Assembly: GCA_013286585.1 (NCBI GenBank)
Contig: JABDFK010000006.1
Span: forward strand, 1 to 64,000
Origin: Deltaproteobacteria bacterium
GTDB taxonomy: Bacteria; Bdellovibrionota; Bdellovibrionia; Bdellovibrionales; Bdellovibrionaceae
Reading direction: 5' to 3'
DNA: 64,000 bases
Part shown: one piece after another, positions 8,136 through 17,035 of the stretch
How the letters are laid out: each line of letters begins with the position of its first letter
How positions within the stretch are numbered: position 1 is the stretch's first letter
Notes under the pieces: generated by a model
Databases searched by the model: none
Seen by the model: only the letters and a program-made list of their open reading frames with translations
Told to the model about the DNA's origin: nothing
Program-made: the position numbers and the translations under genes

Positions 8136-9137
8136 ATGCAGAAGTGGCGAATATATTTTCTATTCTTTGGGATCCTATTCTCTAGGCCCGCCTGGGCGCA
8201 AATTGAAGCGGTCAAGGGCCTAGAGGTTCAGTTCGGCGGGGATGAACCACAACTGAGCACCAGCTTCCAACCCAGTGTCGGTGGCGCGCCCATTCTTAAA
8301 TTTCAACCCAACGTCCCGACGAAAACCTTTTTGGGCATGGGTTACGGACCCTTTGGCGCCAGTGTCGGATGGGTGGGCGTACAAGATCCGACCACCGCGA
8401 ATCAGTTCGGCAGCACGAACTCTAGTGATTATCAATTTCGTTTGTACTTAAGAAAAATAAATATCGAAAGTTTTATTCAGAATTATCAGGGTTATTATTT
8501 GTACAATACAGGCGACGCTGTCGCCGGTTACAATTCCAATAGTCCCCGGTTGCTCTATCCAAATATGCAGTCGCAACATTATGGTGTGGTAGTGACCTAC
8601 AAATTTTCGTCAGAGCAGTTTTCCAGTTCGGCAGCATTTGATCAATATGAAAGACAACTGAGCAGTGGTGGATCTTGGTTGGTCAATGCCTCCATCGACT
8701 ATTTTAATTTTTCCAACAATGCCACATTCGTGCCCGCTGGTCTCACAGGTCAGTACAATGGTTTTCAGAATGTCTATGGAGGCAATATCCTTACTTACTC
8801 GCAAGGGTTTGGCTATGGCTATAACTGGGTTTTGCTTCAGCGATGGTTTTTAGCGGCTCAAGCCATGGTGAACATTGGCCCTTCCTACGAGAACTACAAT
8901 TATAGCGGTAATATTACTGCCAGCAATTCGGGTTTCAACGGTGCGCAGACTCATGGAAAGTTAGCGCTGGGGTATAACGGTGAAAAATTTTGTGCCTCTG
9001 CACGCGTTAGTTTGGACAGTGTCTCGGCTCCGTTTCCCGGAGTGAGTGTGAGTTATTCAGCCACAGAACTTTCTTTTTATTTGGGATATCGATGGACAGA
9101 TTTTGACATACCTTGGTTGGATGTCAATTTTTTCTAA
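8136..9137 (+). CDS. DUF4421-like outer-membrane beta-barrel protein
   Basis: A 333-residue protein with a signal peptide (~1-21) and an alternating aromatic/Gly pattern of transmembrane strands to a C-terminal Phe (DVNFF). The segment PTKTFLGMGYGPFGASVGW and a following SSDYQFRLYLRK strand match the DUF4421 family, outer-membrane proteins of unknown function. The upstream DNA holds TTGACA (8095-8100), but the -10 box is weak. The next gene, a FecR-domain protein, follows by 22 bases on the same strand and may be co-transcribed. Confidence 0.72.
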   Translation: MQKWRIYFLFFGILFSRPAWAQIEAVKGLEVQFGGDEPQLSTSFQPSVGGAPILKFQPNVPTKTFLGMGYGPFGASVGWVGVQDPTTANQFGSTNSSDYQFRLYLRKINIESFIQNYQGYYLYNTGDAVAGYNSNSPRLLYPNMQSQHYGVVVTYKFSSEQFSSSAAFDQYERQLSSGGSWLVNASIDYFNFSNNATFVPAGLTGQYNGFQNVYGGNILTYSQGFGYGYNWVLLQRWFLAAQAMVNIGPSYENYNYSGNITASNSGFNGAQTHGKLALGYNGEKFCASARVSLDSVSAPFPGVSVSYSATELSFYLGYRWTDFDIPWLDVNFF

Positions 9138-9159
9138 AAACCGCTAGCTAAGGGGGCTT

Positions 9160-9879
9160 ATGAAATTTCTAATTCTTATACTGGGTCTGCAGGCGGCCTC
9201 TTTGACTATGGCTCAAGATCTTGTCATCGGAATCATCAATGAGATGAGCGGCGAAGTCTCGGTAAAACATGTCGACGGAACAGATGTGGGCGCCAGGGTT
9301 GGCATGAAGCTTTCCATCGGCGAGAGCGTGGTCACCGCAGCCGGTGCCAGCGCCAAAGTACTGATGAAAGATCGGAATGTTTTCTTCGTTGGCGAAAGTT
9401 CGACATTGAATTTGCAAGAGTATTCCAGTGACGAATCTAAATCTGGAGCCACAACCATTCGCCTAGAAGGCTCTGCCGCAGTGAAAATCATGAGAAAATA
9501 TGACGACCAAGAGTCGACGTTTCGCCTGTTGACCGAAACCGCCGTGGCCGGAGTGCGTGGCACCGAATTTTCCGTGGAGCAAGAGGGGGCTGGGGCCACC
9601 AAATTCACCACTTACGAAGGAGTGGTCGAAGTGGGAGAGAAGTTGAACGGTCGAAAGATCGAAAGTCCCATGCGGGTTGAAAAAGGTTTTCAGGTGGCGA
9701 CCAGAAATGGCCATCTGGATCGGTCCGGCATGAAGCATCTCTCTTCCACCGAACTCAAGGGTGCGAGAGAGTCCGCCCTAAGGCCCCATGCGAAGCCCGC
9801 AGCGCGGGTCGAGAAGAAAACCGAAAAGCATTTAGAGAAAAAGCCAGAGAAAAAATCCGAGAGAAAACCTAGAAGGTAA
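9160..9879 (+). CDS. Secreted FecR-domain protein
   Basis: A 239-residue exported protein: signal peptide (~1-18), FecR domain at ~40-175 (VGMKLSIGESVVTAAGASAKVLMKD, TAVAGVRGTEFSVEQ, FTTYEGVVEVG), then a basic Lys/Arg-rich tail of ~45 residues (KPAARVEKKTEKHLEKKPEK). In classical FecR the domain is periplasmic and signals to an ECF sigma factor; stand-alone exported FecR-domain proteins without a membrane helix, as here, have less clear roles. The charged tail could bind nucleic acid or cell wall polymers. RBS AGGGGG before the ATG. Confidence 0.82.
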   Translation: MKFLILILGLQAASLTMAQDLVIGIINEMSGEVSVKHVDGTDVGARVGMKLSIGESVVTAAGASAKVLMKDRNVFFVGESSTLNLQEYSSDESKSGATTIRLEGSAAVKIMRKYDDQESTFRLLTETAVAGVRGTEFSVEQEGAGATKFTTYEGVVEVGEKLNGRKIESPMRVEKGFQVATRNGHLDRSGMKHLSSTELKGARESALRPHAKPAARVEKKTEKHLEKKPEKKSERKPRR

Positions 9880-9903
9880 GGTGCCCGACGATCCCCCGGA
9901 CAC

Positions 9904-10410
9904 GGATCTTTCTAAATTCCGTAGGATTTCTGCGGATTCCGAGGCAAGCCTTAACCACCGGAGACGAAACTCGGATCACCAAGACCGCCTCTGCCCCGTT
10001 GCGGGCACAGCCCGCTGATCTTGCGGATCGTTGGTAAAGCCAGCCGCAGGTTTCACATTCGAGTCTACAAAACCGCGGTCTGCCGGAACCACCTGCATTT
10101 TTTGATTCGGGGACATGAGCGATGCGATTTACAGAATTTTTTCCGAGTCGTGGCAGGTCATATCGCACAAGAAATTCTGCGTGAGTTTCCGCTGCCGGCG
10201 CTGGGCCGGGGCGGTGCCCCCTGGGAAGCGGAGGACAGCCACAAGGACTGCTCGAAAAACCGGCGGAAGCTCTGGGCTTTGCTGCTCTACTCGCGGGTAC
10301 TTACTTGGGGACGGGAGTTCCGAACTGTGTTCGCTATATCCTGCAAAATACGCTGGAAGCGCTTGACCTCATCGCCTGTCAGCCAGAATCGTCACCGGTT
10401 CCTAAAGCCA
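9904..10410 (+). pseudogene. Decayed REP-associated tyrosine transposase (RAYT), family B copy 1
   Basis: Translation of the 10021 frame gives HIRVYKTAVCRNHLHFLIRG, with the HUH motif His-Leu-His at 10090-10098, then FFRVVAGHIAQEIL and LYSRVLTWGREFRTV, the conserved order of the RAYT (IS200-like Y1) family. The catalytic-Tyr segment (RNYILQN-like) is only recovered by changing frame near 10330. No intact start is present, so the gene is dead. Its first ~90 bases are an element (hairpin TCCGTAG/CTGCGGA) also present at 40151 and 57229. It differs from the two intact RAYTs at 21 and 31 kb and is a separate family. Confidence 0.8.
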
Positions 10411-10501
10411 CACATATTCGCTATTAAATCCTCCAAAATCGAGATGGCTGGCATCGCCGTTGCAATTGCATTCTAAGAATGAAAATTCCTCTGGAGGACC
10501 A

Positions 10502-11719
10502 ATGGCACAAGTGAATCTAAAATCCCAACTTCTCTTCATCCTGGTGGGCGTGGCTGTGCTCACTCCCGCTTGTGACAAAGTGAACAAGCTCGATAATATG
10601 AATGATAAGACCACCGAGATGGCAGGAACCACGAAGGAACTATTGAGCACCTCGAAGGATCTGAAGACCTCCACCACCGACGTGGTGGAGACCTCGCATG
10701 ACATCAAAGCTTTGACCGCCGGAGTTGCAGTTAAAACAGAGACTGTCGTTGGCCTAACATCAGAGATTTACGATGCTCAACGCCAGGGCGGATCCAAGGC
10801 TATTCGCGAAGAGGCCAAAAAATCTCTGCGTGCAGATCATGCCGGCGGGGACAAGTTGGCTGATGCCGTGACTTATTTCGATGCTTTTGAATTTCAGACC
10901 TTCACCGGTACCGGCGAGGACAAGGCCGAAGGAAAGATGGACCTGCTGCTTCACGACGCCATGGACGAGTTTTTCATGACGCTGACAGAGTTCAATTCGT
11001 CTCTACCAGATTCGAGTCCTTTTGCAATGAAGGTGATTGAGCAGTCGCCCACTTTCTACGAGAACAGTCAAACCAACAATCAGGCTTGTTTCGATGCCTT
11101 GGCCGCCACTCTTCATTTCACCAATCGTAAGCTGAAAGAAAATATCACAGCGTTGAATGCCAAAGACAAAACGGAGCTTCAGCCAGTGTCATTTTATTCC
11201 TTGATCACGGCCACGTTGATGAAAGAAAAAGACATCAACTCTGGCAAAATTCCGGATTCACAGGTGAAGTCTTGGGAGGCCATCATTTTGGTCAACAGAG
11301 ATGTCGCGCTTAAATTGTTACAGGCCAGGCACAACGCGGCCATTGGTGTGTTCCTCAATGCCGTGCTGCCTCCGCCGAGTTTCTTTCTTTCCGGAGGCAT
11401 CGGGATTGGCGAAATTCTTCCACGTTGGCTTGGCAAAAGAGTGATGAAGGTGGTGGACTATTCGATGAAGGATTGGACGCTGGATCTTGGCAAGTTGAAC
11501 CTCAAACAGTTGCAGAAGTATCAGGACTATTTGCAACATGCCAGCGATACAAGAACCTATTTGCAGACGAAGCTGAATATTCAGCCGGTCATCAATCCGA
11601 CGGTTCAGGCCTATCTGAATTCTGCCAAATTGAAAGGCAACTCTGAGGACGGCGCCGTTATGGCCGCAGCACGCACTCAATTCGTGGGCGTTTTTAATCA
11701 GGTCAAGGGCGGCGATTAA
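10502..11719 (+). CDS. Lipoprotein with N-terminal coiled coil, unknown function
   Basis: A 405-residue protein starting at the ATG with GGAGG six bases upstream. The signal peptide ends in a lipobox (VLTPAC), so it should be lipid-anchored. Residues ~25-85 are a Thr/Ser/Lys heptad-like stretch (MAGTTKELLSTSKDLKTSTTDVVETS) reminiscent of a coiled coil or of methyl-accepting signalling helices. The rest is mostly helical with a Pro-rich hydrophobic patch (AVLPPPSFFLSGG) near ~285-300. I recognise no family. It is flanked by the RAYT fossil upstream and galE downstream. Confidence 0.75.
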   Translation: MAQVNLKSQLLFILVGVAVLTPACDKVNKLDNMNDKTTEMAGTTKELLSTSKDLKTSTTDVVETSHDIKALTAGVAVKTETVVGLTSEIYDAQRQGGSKAIREEAKKSLRADHAGGDKLADAVTYFDAFEFQTFTGTGEDKAEGKMDLLLHDAMDEFFMTLTEFNSSLPDSSPFAMKVIEQSPTFYENSQTNNQACFDALAATLHFTNRKLKENITALNAKDKTELQPVSFYSLITATLMKEKDINSGKIPDSQVKSWEAIILVNRDVALKLLQARHNAAIGVFLNAVLPPPSFFLSGGIGIGEILPRWLGKRVMKVVDYSMKDWTLDLGKLNLKQLQKYQDYLQHASDTRTYLQTKLNIQPVINPTVQAYLNSAKLKGNSEDGAVMAAARTQFVGVFNQVKGGD

Positions 11720-11726
11720 AGCGCCG

Positions 11727-11748
11727 TATTTGACTTCGACGTCAAATA
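11727..11748. promoter_or_regulatory. Perfect 8-bp inverted repeat upstream of galE
   Basis: TATTTGAC and GTCAAATA flank TTCGAC, 16 bases before the galE start. No T-tract follows. Symmetry and position suit an operator or leader hairpin. Confidence 0.4.
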
Positions 11749-11764
11749 TCTCAATAATTCTTAC

Positions 11765-12757
11765 ATGCGGTTATTAGTCACCGGCGGCGCCGGATATATC
11801 GGAAGTCATTGTGTCACTGAACTTTTGAAAGCTCAGCATGAGGTCACAGTGGTGGACAATCTTTCCACCGGCTTTCGTCAGTCACTGCAAATCAAATCCA
11901 ACCAGGGAATAGACTTTGTTCAAGAGGACATCCGCCATCAGGACGCCATCGAAAAAATTCTGCAACAGAAAAAAATCGAAGGCGTCGTTCACTTTGCCGC
12001 TAAACTCGTGGTGCCAGAGTCCGTGACTCATCCTTTGGATTATTACGACAACAATGTCATCGGCAGTTTGAAGTTGATCCAAGCTTGTCACAAAGTGGGT
12101 GTGCACCGCTTTGTATTCTCATCGACGGCGGCTGTTTACGGCGATGGTTTAGGACGTCCTTCGAAAGAAACTGATCCGGCGGTTCCCATCAATCCGTATG
12201 GTGCCTCCAAGCACATGGTCGAACAAATTTTAGAGGACTATTCTAGGGCCAATAAAGATTTTAGATTCATTGCACTTCGCTATTTCAACGTCGCCGGAGC
12301 CTCTGTGGATGGGGACAACGGACAGCGCACCAAGGGTGCTACGCACTTGATTAAGGTCGCCAGCGAGGTGGCCGTGGGAAAACGCCCAAGTATGCATATC
12401 TTCGGCACTGATTGGTCCACGCCGGATAAAACTTGCGTGCGTGATTACATTCACGTGCAGGATCTTTCGCAGGCTCATGTGGTGGCGCTCTCGGCTTTGG
12501 AAAAAGGTCATCAGGGCGGTATCTTCAATTGTGGCTATGGCAAGGGTTCTTCGGTGCGCGAAGTGATCAATATGGTCAGCCAAGTGAGCGGTCGAAAGGT
12601 GAGCGCTGTTGAATCACCCAGAAGACCCGGTGATCCAGAACTCTTGGTTTCTGATCCAGGGCGCTTGAAGGGCGAGCTTCGCTGGCAGCCTCAATTTGAT
12701 TCGTTGGAATTGATTTGTCGAACTGCCTATGAGTGGGAAAAGAAAAAAACCACTTAG
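11765..12757 (+). CDS. galE: UDP-glucose 4-epimerase
   Basis: A 330-residue extended short-chain dehydrogenase that interconverts UDP-glucose and UDP-galactose with bound NAD. The Rossmann motif GGAGYIGSH is at residues 7-15, the catalytic Ser/Thr lies in FSSTAAVYG (119-126), and Tyr145/Lys149 form the YxxxK pair (PYGASK). NPYGASKHMVEQIL, RYFNVAGA and TCVRDYIHVQDL are typical GalE blocks, and the length matches the family. It would supply UDP-sugars for the surface polysaccharide locus 9 kb away. It converges on and overlaps the next gene by 4 bases. Confidence 0.93.
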   Translation: MRLLVTGGAGYIGSHCVTELLKAQHEVTVVDNLSTGFRQSLQIKSNQGIDFVQEDIRHQDAIEKILQQKKIEGVVHFAAKLVVPESVTHPLDYYDNNVIGSLKLIQACHKVGVHRFVFSSTAAVYGDGLGRPSKETDPAVPINPYGASKHMVEQILEDYSRANKDFRFIALRYFNVAGASVDGDNGQRTKGATHLIKVASEVAVGKRPSMHIFGTDWSTPDKTCVRDYIHVQDLSQAHVVALSALEKGHQGGIFNCGYGKGSSVREVINMVSQVSGRKVSAVESPRRPGDPELLVSDPGRLKGELRWQPQFDSLELICRTAYEWEKKKTT

Positions 12758-14436
12758 ATTTTAGTTTTTTTCAGCGGCAGGCTCTTCCCTTCAAATTCTC
12801 TGATTTTAGAATTCAGAAAACTTCGGGCCTTATATTTTTTCATCATCTGCTGCGCAGTCCTTCGTAGGTGAACATGGGTGACGCCGCTATTTTTTAGGTG
12901 TCCCTTTTGGTCACCAAACATGGTGTGACCTTCTTTGTTGTAGAGAATGTATTTGCCGTTGGCCGGCAGATAGATAAATACGTCAAAGTCCAAGAGAGCG
13001 TCTTCGCTGACCTCGTCAATACTGATTTTCAGCATGTGGTCCTCGATAGAGTCCTCTAAATGCAATTGAATATCATTGGTTGGAAAGAAGGCCAAGGCCA
13101 CTTCATGTTGGTAGTGCACAGCCTTCAGTAAGAAGTCAGCCTGATCTTGCGCCCAAGCTTGAAAAGGGACCGATGTGATCTCTATATCCAGAGTTTCAAT
13201 TTCATTGCCGTTGACGGGTTCACCGCTAGTGACCAGGTACGCAACCAGGTGTTCTTTCATCTGATGAATCAGCTGCGGATCAATGTGGCGATTTTTACCT
13301 AGGGCCGCAATGAGATATCCCTGGAAGTGTCCTGCGGTCAGCACCAAGCAGGCCACCTTCGCCGTGCTTTCGATTTTTTCGGTGGGCTTATCATCTAGAA
13401 TGATATCAACCGTACGATCCAATGCATCGACAGAGCCCTTCAACAAAATAGAATCGTGTTTAGAACTGATAATTTTGACTTTTGAATTTTCGACTTCTAG
13501 TACGGGATGGCTGCCATCGTTCGTCGAGCCCGCCGGGCCCTCGTCTTGTGTTCGATGGATAGAGATCACATTGGATTTTGCGGCAGAGGCGTTGGCAGGG
13601 GCGGCCGGCGATACACTGGCAGAGCCCGACTCAAAACTCGGGGTCGGCGTCTGTCCTTGGGGAGTGGGAATATAGCCAGGATTAGTGGCCGCGTTCGCCA
13701 CAGAGTCATGATTAGGTTTATAAGCTGCACCCTGCGGATTTGTCGCTTGGGTCGGCACCAGCGGCGCGGAACTTGGAGAATCAGATCCTGACTCAAATTC
13801 AAGCGACGGGGCCGCTGTCTGCGCGCCTTCATCTTCATCAATCAATTTTGCCAGCAATTGTTCTGGCGAAGCCTCGGCGTGGGATTCGCCGTCACTCATC
13901 AGTTGTGCCAGTAGGGAATTCGCTCTTTGCATGTCTTCGCCGCCGCCAAATTCCATGCTGGCTGGGGTGGCCGTTTTTTCACCATGAATATGAGTCAAAT
14001 TGCTTTCAGGATGGTTCGCAGAAGCCTCCCCAGGTAGTCGTGTCGTTGCCTCGCTGGGCCGTTCGACTTCGGCTTTCTGAATCTTAGCAAACAGCCGCAT
14101 GATCTGCGGCCCAGAGACCGGCGGATTTAAATTGTACTCTAAGCCCAAGGCCAAGAGCTGATTGGCCGCTTTGGAAGAGTCACTCTCTGTGTAGCCAATG
14201 ACCACCACCTTCATCACTTGGGTCAAAAGCTTTGGTAAAAGTTTGACCTTCGGATTGGGATGATCGGCAGGAATTAAGACATACTTGGGTTTGTGTTTAA
14301 AAAGTAATTGCAGTGCTTCTTTGAGTTGCACAGTAGATACGAATTTCAATTCTCGATTTTTGAGAAAGATTTCCAGCCCCTTCATTGCTTGAGGATTGGA
14401 CTTTAATATTAGTAGGCCGCTGTCTTTTGGATCCAT
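12754..14436 (-). CDS. Receiver-like protein of unknown function with long Pro/Ala/Ser linker
   Basis: A 560-residue protein. Residues ~1-120 look like a degenerate response-regulator receiver fold (LLILKSNPQAMKGLEIF, KYVLIPADHP, VVVIGYTESDSSKAANQLLALG) but lack the acidic pocket and phospho-acceptor Asp pattern. A low-complexity Pro/Ser/Ala linker covers ~125-300. The C-terminal ~90 residues (LLDFDVFIYLPANGKYILYNKEGHTMFGDQ, VTHVHLRRTAQQMMKKY) resemble a module found N-terminal to HD or signalling domains in Bdellovibrio-type bacteria. A cytoplasmic signalling scaffold is likely but unproven. Confidence 0.65.
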   Translation of the reverse strand: MDPKDSGLLILKSNPQAMKGLEIFLKNRELKFVSTVQLKEALQLLFKHKPKYVLIPADHPNPKVKLLPKLLTQVMKVVVIGYTESDSSKAANQLLALGLEYNLNPPVSGPQIMRLFAKIQKAEVERPSEATTRLPGEASANHPESNLTHIHGEKTATPASMEFGGGEDMQRANSLLAQLMSDGESHAEASPEQLLAKLIDEDEGAQTAAPSLEFESGSDSPSSAPLVPTQATNPQGAAYKPNHDSVANAATNPGYIPTPQGQTPTPSFESGSASVSPAAPANASAAKSNVISIHRTQDEGPAGSTNDGSHPVLEVENSKVKIISSKHDSILLKGSVDALDRTVDIILDDKPTEKIESTAKVACLVLTAGHFQGYLIAALGKNRHIDPQLIHQMKEHLVAYLVTSGEPVNGNEIETLDIEITSVPFQAWAQDQADFLLKAVHYQHEVALAFFPTNDIQLHLEDSIEDHMLKISIDEVSEDALLDFDVFIYLPANGKYILYNKEGHTMFGDQKGHLKNSGVTHVHLRRTAQQMMKKYKARSFLNSKIREFEGKSLPLKKTKI

Positions 14437-14534
14437 GATCTCCCGAATATTTTCAATATCTTACTTCGCAGTTGACTGATCGGCAGGACGGCGGCATTTA
14501 TTGAGTCCTACATGACAAAAGTCTGGGGGTTCGC

Positions 14535-15086
14535 GTGGAAGAAATCGAAGTGCCCGTTGAAAAAATGCAAGAAGCGCTCATGGAAAATGCGGGCGAAGGT
14601 CCAGCTTGGTTTGGTTGGGTGGCCTTAAGTTCGGCCTTGCTGGCTGTGATCGCGGCGGTGGCTGCACTTTTGGCTGGTCATCATGCCAATGAAGCTCTGC
14701 TAGAGCAAATTCAGTCTTCGGATCGCTGGTCTTATTATCAAGCCAAGGGCATCAAGGCCGCAGTCCTGAGTTCGAAGATGCAGCTGCTGCAAGAGCTCGG
14801 CAAAAAAATACCTGATGAGGACCGCGAAAAGCAGTCTCAGTACAAAGACGATCAAGAAGAGATTTCCAAAGAGGCCAAAGAAAAAGAGGAGGTCTCTAGG
14901 CATCATATGCTGACCCACAGTTCTTTCGCGACTGCCGTGACCTTTTTTCAGGTGGCGATCGCGGTATCGGCGATCAGTGTTCTGGTTCGTCGGCGAAGAT
15001 TTTGGTTGGTGAGTTTAGTCTTTGGTGCGTTTGGACTTGGATATTTCATCCTTGGCTTCATGGGCCCGTTGAGCGGTTTTCATTGA
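14535..15086 (+). CDS. DUF4337-family inner-membrane protein
   Basis: A 183-residue membrane protein of the DUF4337 type: one helix at ~25-47 (FGWVALSSALLAVIAAVAALLAG), a soluble region with HHANEALLEQIQSSDRWSYYQAKGIKAAV and a Lys/Glu-rich coiled coil (~85-120), then two C-terminal helices (~130-180). The WSYYQAK motif is the family's signature. Function unknown. The start is GTG, with GGGGG upstream. Its stop codon overlaps the TTG start of the radical SAM gene. Confidence 0.8.
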   Translation: MEEIEVPVEKMQEALMENAGEGPAWFGWVALSSALLAVIAAVAALLAGHHANEALLEQIQSSDRWSYYQAKGIKAAVLSSKMQLLQELGKKIPDEDREKQSQYKDDQEEISKEAKEKEEVSRHHMLTHSSFATAVTFFQVAIAVSAISVLVRRRRFWLVSLVFGAFGLGYFILGFMGPLSGFH

Positions 15087-16960
15087 AGATCCTACTGATT
15101 CAGCCACCGATGTCGCAGATGAATTCGCCGTATCCGGCGACGGCCTATTTGAAGGGCTATCTGCAGCAGCTGGGTCATCAAGTCGCACAAAAAGATTTAG
15201 GCTTAGAATTATTTTTGAAAATATTCAGTCGTGCCGGACTTCAAGAGATTCACGCTGTTCTGGTCAACAGCAGCCGCCAGAACGACAGCGTTGAATTTTT
15301 TCTAGAAAGCTTCGAAGATTACCTAAAGTGCATCGAGCCTGTGATTCAGTTTTTACAAGGGCGAAATCCCAGTCTGGCCCTGCGAATTGCAGAGCGCAAG
15401 ATTTTGCCGGAGGGACCTCGTTTTTTGCCTTTGCGAGAACACAAAGAAATTCTCTTTGAACAATTCGGGCAATTGGGGGTGCAAGACAAAGCCAAATATC
15501 TGGCCAGCCTTTATTTGGATGACATCGCCGATGTGATCCGAGAAGGCATCGATCCGGACTTCGAATTCTCCCGCTACGCCGAAAAGCTGGCTGAATCACA
15601 GCGCAGCTTTTCACCGCTCTATCAGAAGTTAAAGAGCAAGGGTTCTGTGATCGATCGCTGGTGCGAAGAGATTTTTGCCCAAACGGTGAAAGAGTTTTCG
15701 CCGCAGGTGGTGGGCTTCAGCGTGGCCTTCCCCGGAAATCTTTACGCGTCTTTGCGTATGGCCCAATGGCTGAAGCAATCGCATCCGGAAATTCCCGTGA
15801 TCATGGGTGGCGGCTTCGTCAACACCGAGCTTCGTGAAATTTCCGATCCGCGATTTTTTGAATTCGTGGACTACTTACTATTTGACGACGGCGAGCGACC
15901 GCTCGAAGTACTATTGAAATTTCTAGCGGGTGAAATTCAACCAAAAGAACTCGTTCGCTGTAAATTCATCGAAGACGGGCAGGTGCAAAGCCGCGCCATG
16001 ACCGATCGAAGCAATTCAGCCTTTAAAGAACATCCGGGACCCGATTTTTCGGGTTTGCCATTCGCGCAATATGTTTCGATGCTGGAAATGCCCAACGCCG
16101 TTCACCGAATGTGGTCTGATTTTCGCTGGAATAAAATGATCTTAGCCCACGGCTGCTACTGGAAGCGCTGCACGTTTTGTGATGTGAATTTGGATTATAT
16201 CTCTCGATATGAGCCGCTGCAGGCCGCTCAAGTCGTGGATCAGATGGAAAAAATTATCGCCGTCACCGGCACCACTGGATTTCATTTTGTCGATGAAGCC
16301 GCACCGCCCGCATTGCTCAAAGCCCTGAGCCAAGAAATTTTGCGGCGGGGCCTGGTGATCACCTGGTGGGGGAACCTGCGCTTTGACAAACAGTTCACTC
16401 CAGAACTCTGTGAGCTTATGTCCGATGCCGGCTGTGTGGCAGTCACCGGTGGACTAGAAGTGGCCTCGCCCCGAGTGCTCAAGCTCATCAACAAGGGATT
16501 GACGCTGGAGCAAGTGGCCAGAGTCAGCAAAAATTTTTCGCAAGCGGGGATTTTGGTGCACGCCTATTTGATGTATGGGTTTCCAACGCAAACCCAACAG
16601 GAAACCATCGACAGTCTTGAAGTGGTTCGGCAGTTGTTTGCGGCGGGTTGTCTGCAGTCAGCACATTGGCATCGATTTTTAACCACGGCCCACAGCCCGG
16701 TCGGACATCATCCTGCGGATTTTTCCATCGAACTTATGCCAGAGGCCATTCCGAAGGAGGGCCTGTTTGCCCGTTACGAGATCAAATATCAGGAAACTTC
16801 CCCGGCGGATCACGATGCCATGGGTGTGGGGTTACGAAAAGCGCTCTATAATTTCATGCACCAGGTGGGTTTGTCGGAACCCGTGCAATTTTGGTTCGAA
16901 GAAAAGTCACCAAAGACCAGTTTAAGGCCCGATTTCATCGAAACATTCCTTCGCCAATAA
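15083..16960 (+). CDS. B12-binding-domain radical SAM protein
   Basis: I place the start at TTG 15083, giving 625 residues. This is where the domain begins (KILLIQPPMSQMNSPYPA), and the start overlaps the preceding stop (TTGA); an upstream in-frame extension lies inside the DUF4337 gene. Residues ~1-340 hold a divergent cobalamin-binding-type Rossmann domain (VVGFSVAFPGNLYASLRMAQWLK, PVIMGGGFVNTE). The radical SAM core starts near 350 with GCYWKRCTFCDV, a CX4CX2C cluster motif instead of the usual CX3CX2C, followed by FVDEAAPP and GLEVASPRVLKLINKGLTLEQV. It should cleave S-adenosylmethionine; the substrate is unknown. Confidence 0.85.
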   Translation: MKILLIQPPMSQMNSPYPATAYLKGYLQQLGHQVAQKDLGLELFLKIFSRAGLQEIHAVLVNSSRQNDSVEFFLESFEDYLKCIEPVIQFLQGRNPSLALRIAERKILPEGPRFLPLREHKEILFEQFGQLGVQDKAKYLASLYLDDIADVIREGIDPDFEFSRYAEKLAESQRSFSPLYQKLKSKGSVIDRWCEEIFAQTVKEFSPQVVGFSVAFPGNLYASLRMAQWLKQSHPEIPVIMGGGFVNTELREISDPRFFEFVDYLLFDDGERPLEVLLKFLAGEIQPKELVRCKFIEDGQVQSRAMTDRSNSAFKEHPGPDFSGLPFAQYVSMLEMPNAVHRMWSDFRWNKMILAHGCYWKRCTFCDVNLDYISRYEPLQAAQVVDQMEKIIAVTGTTGFHFVDEAAPPALLKALSQEILRRGLVITWWGNLRFDKQFTPELCELMSDAGCVAVTGGLEVASPRVLKLINKGLTLEQVARVSKNFSQAGILVHAYLMYGFPTQTQQETIDSLEVVRQLFAAGCLQSAHWHRFLTTAHSPVGHHPADFSIELMPEAIPKEGLFARYEIKYQETSPADHDAMGVGLRKALYNFMHQVGLSEPVQFWFEEKSPKTSLRPDFIETFLRQ

Positions 16961-17035
16961 TGCGGTGCAATTAGTTTGAGCCCACTCCCAAACTAGCTCA
17001 AGCTATTGGTATTACAATACGAATGGGAGTTGGGA

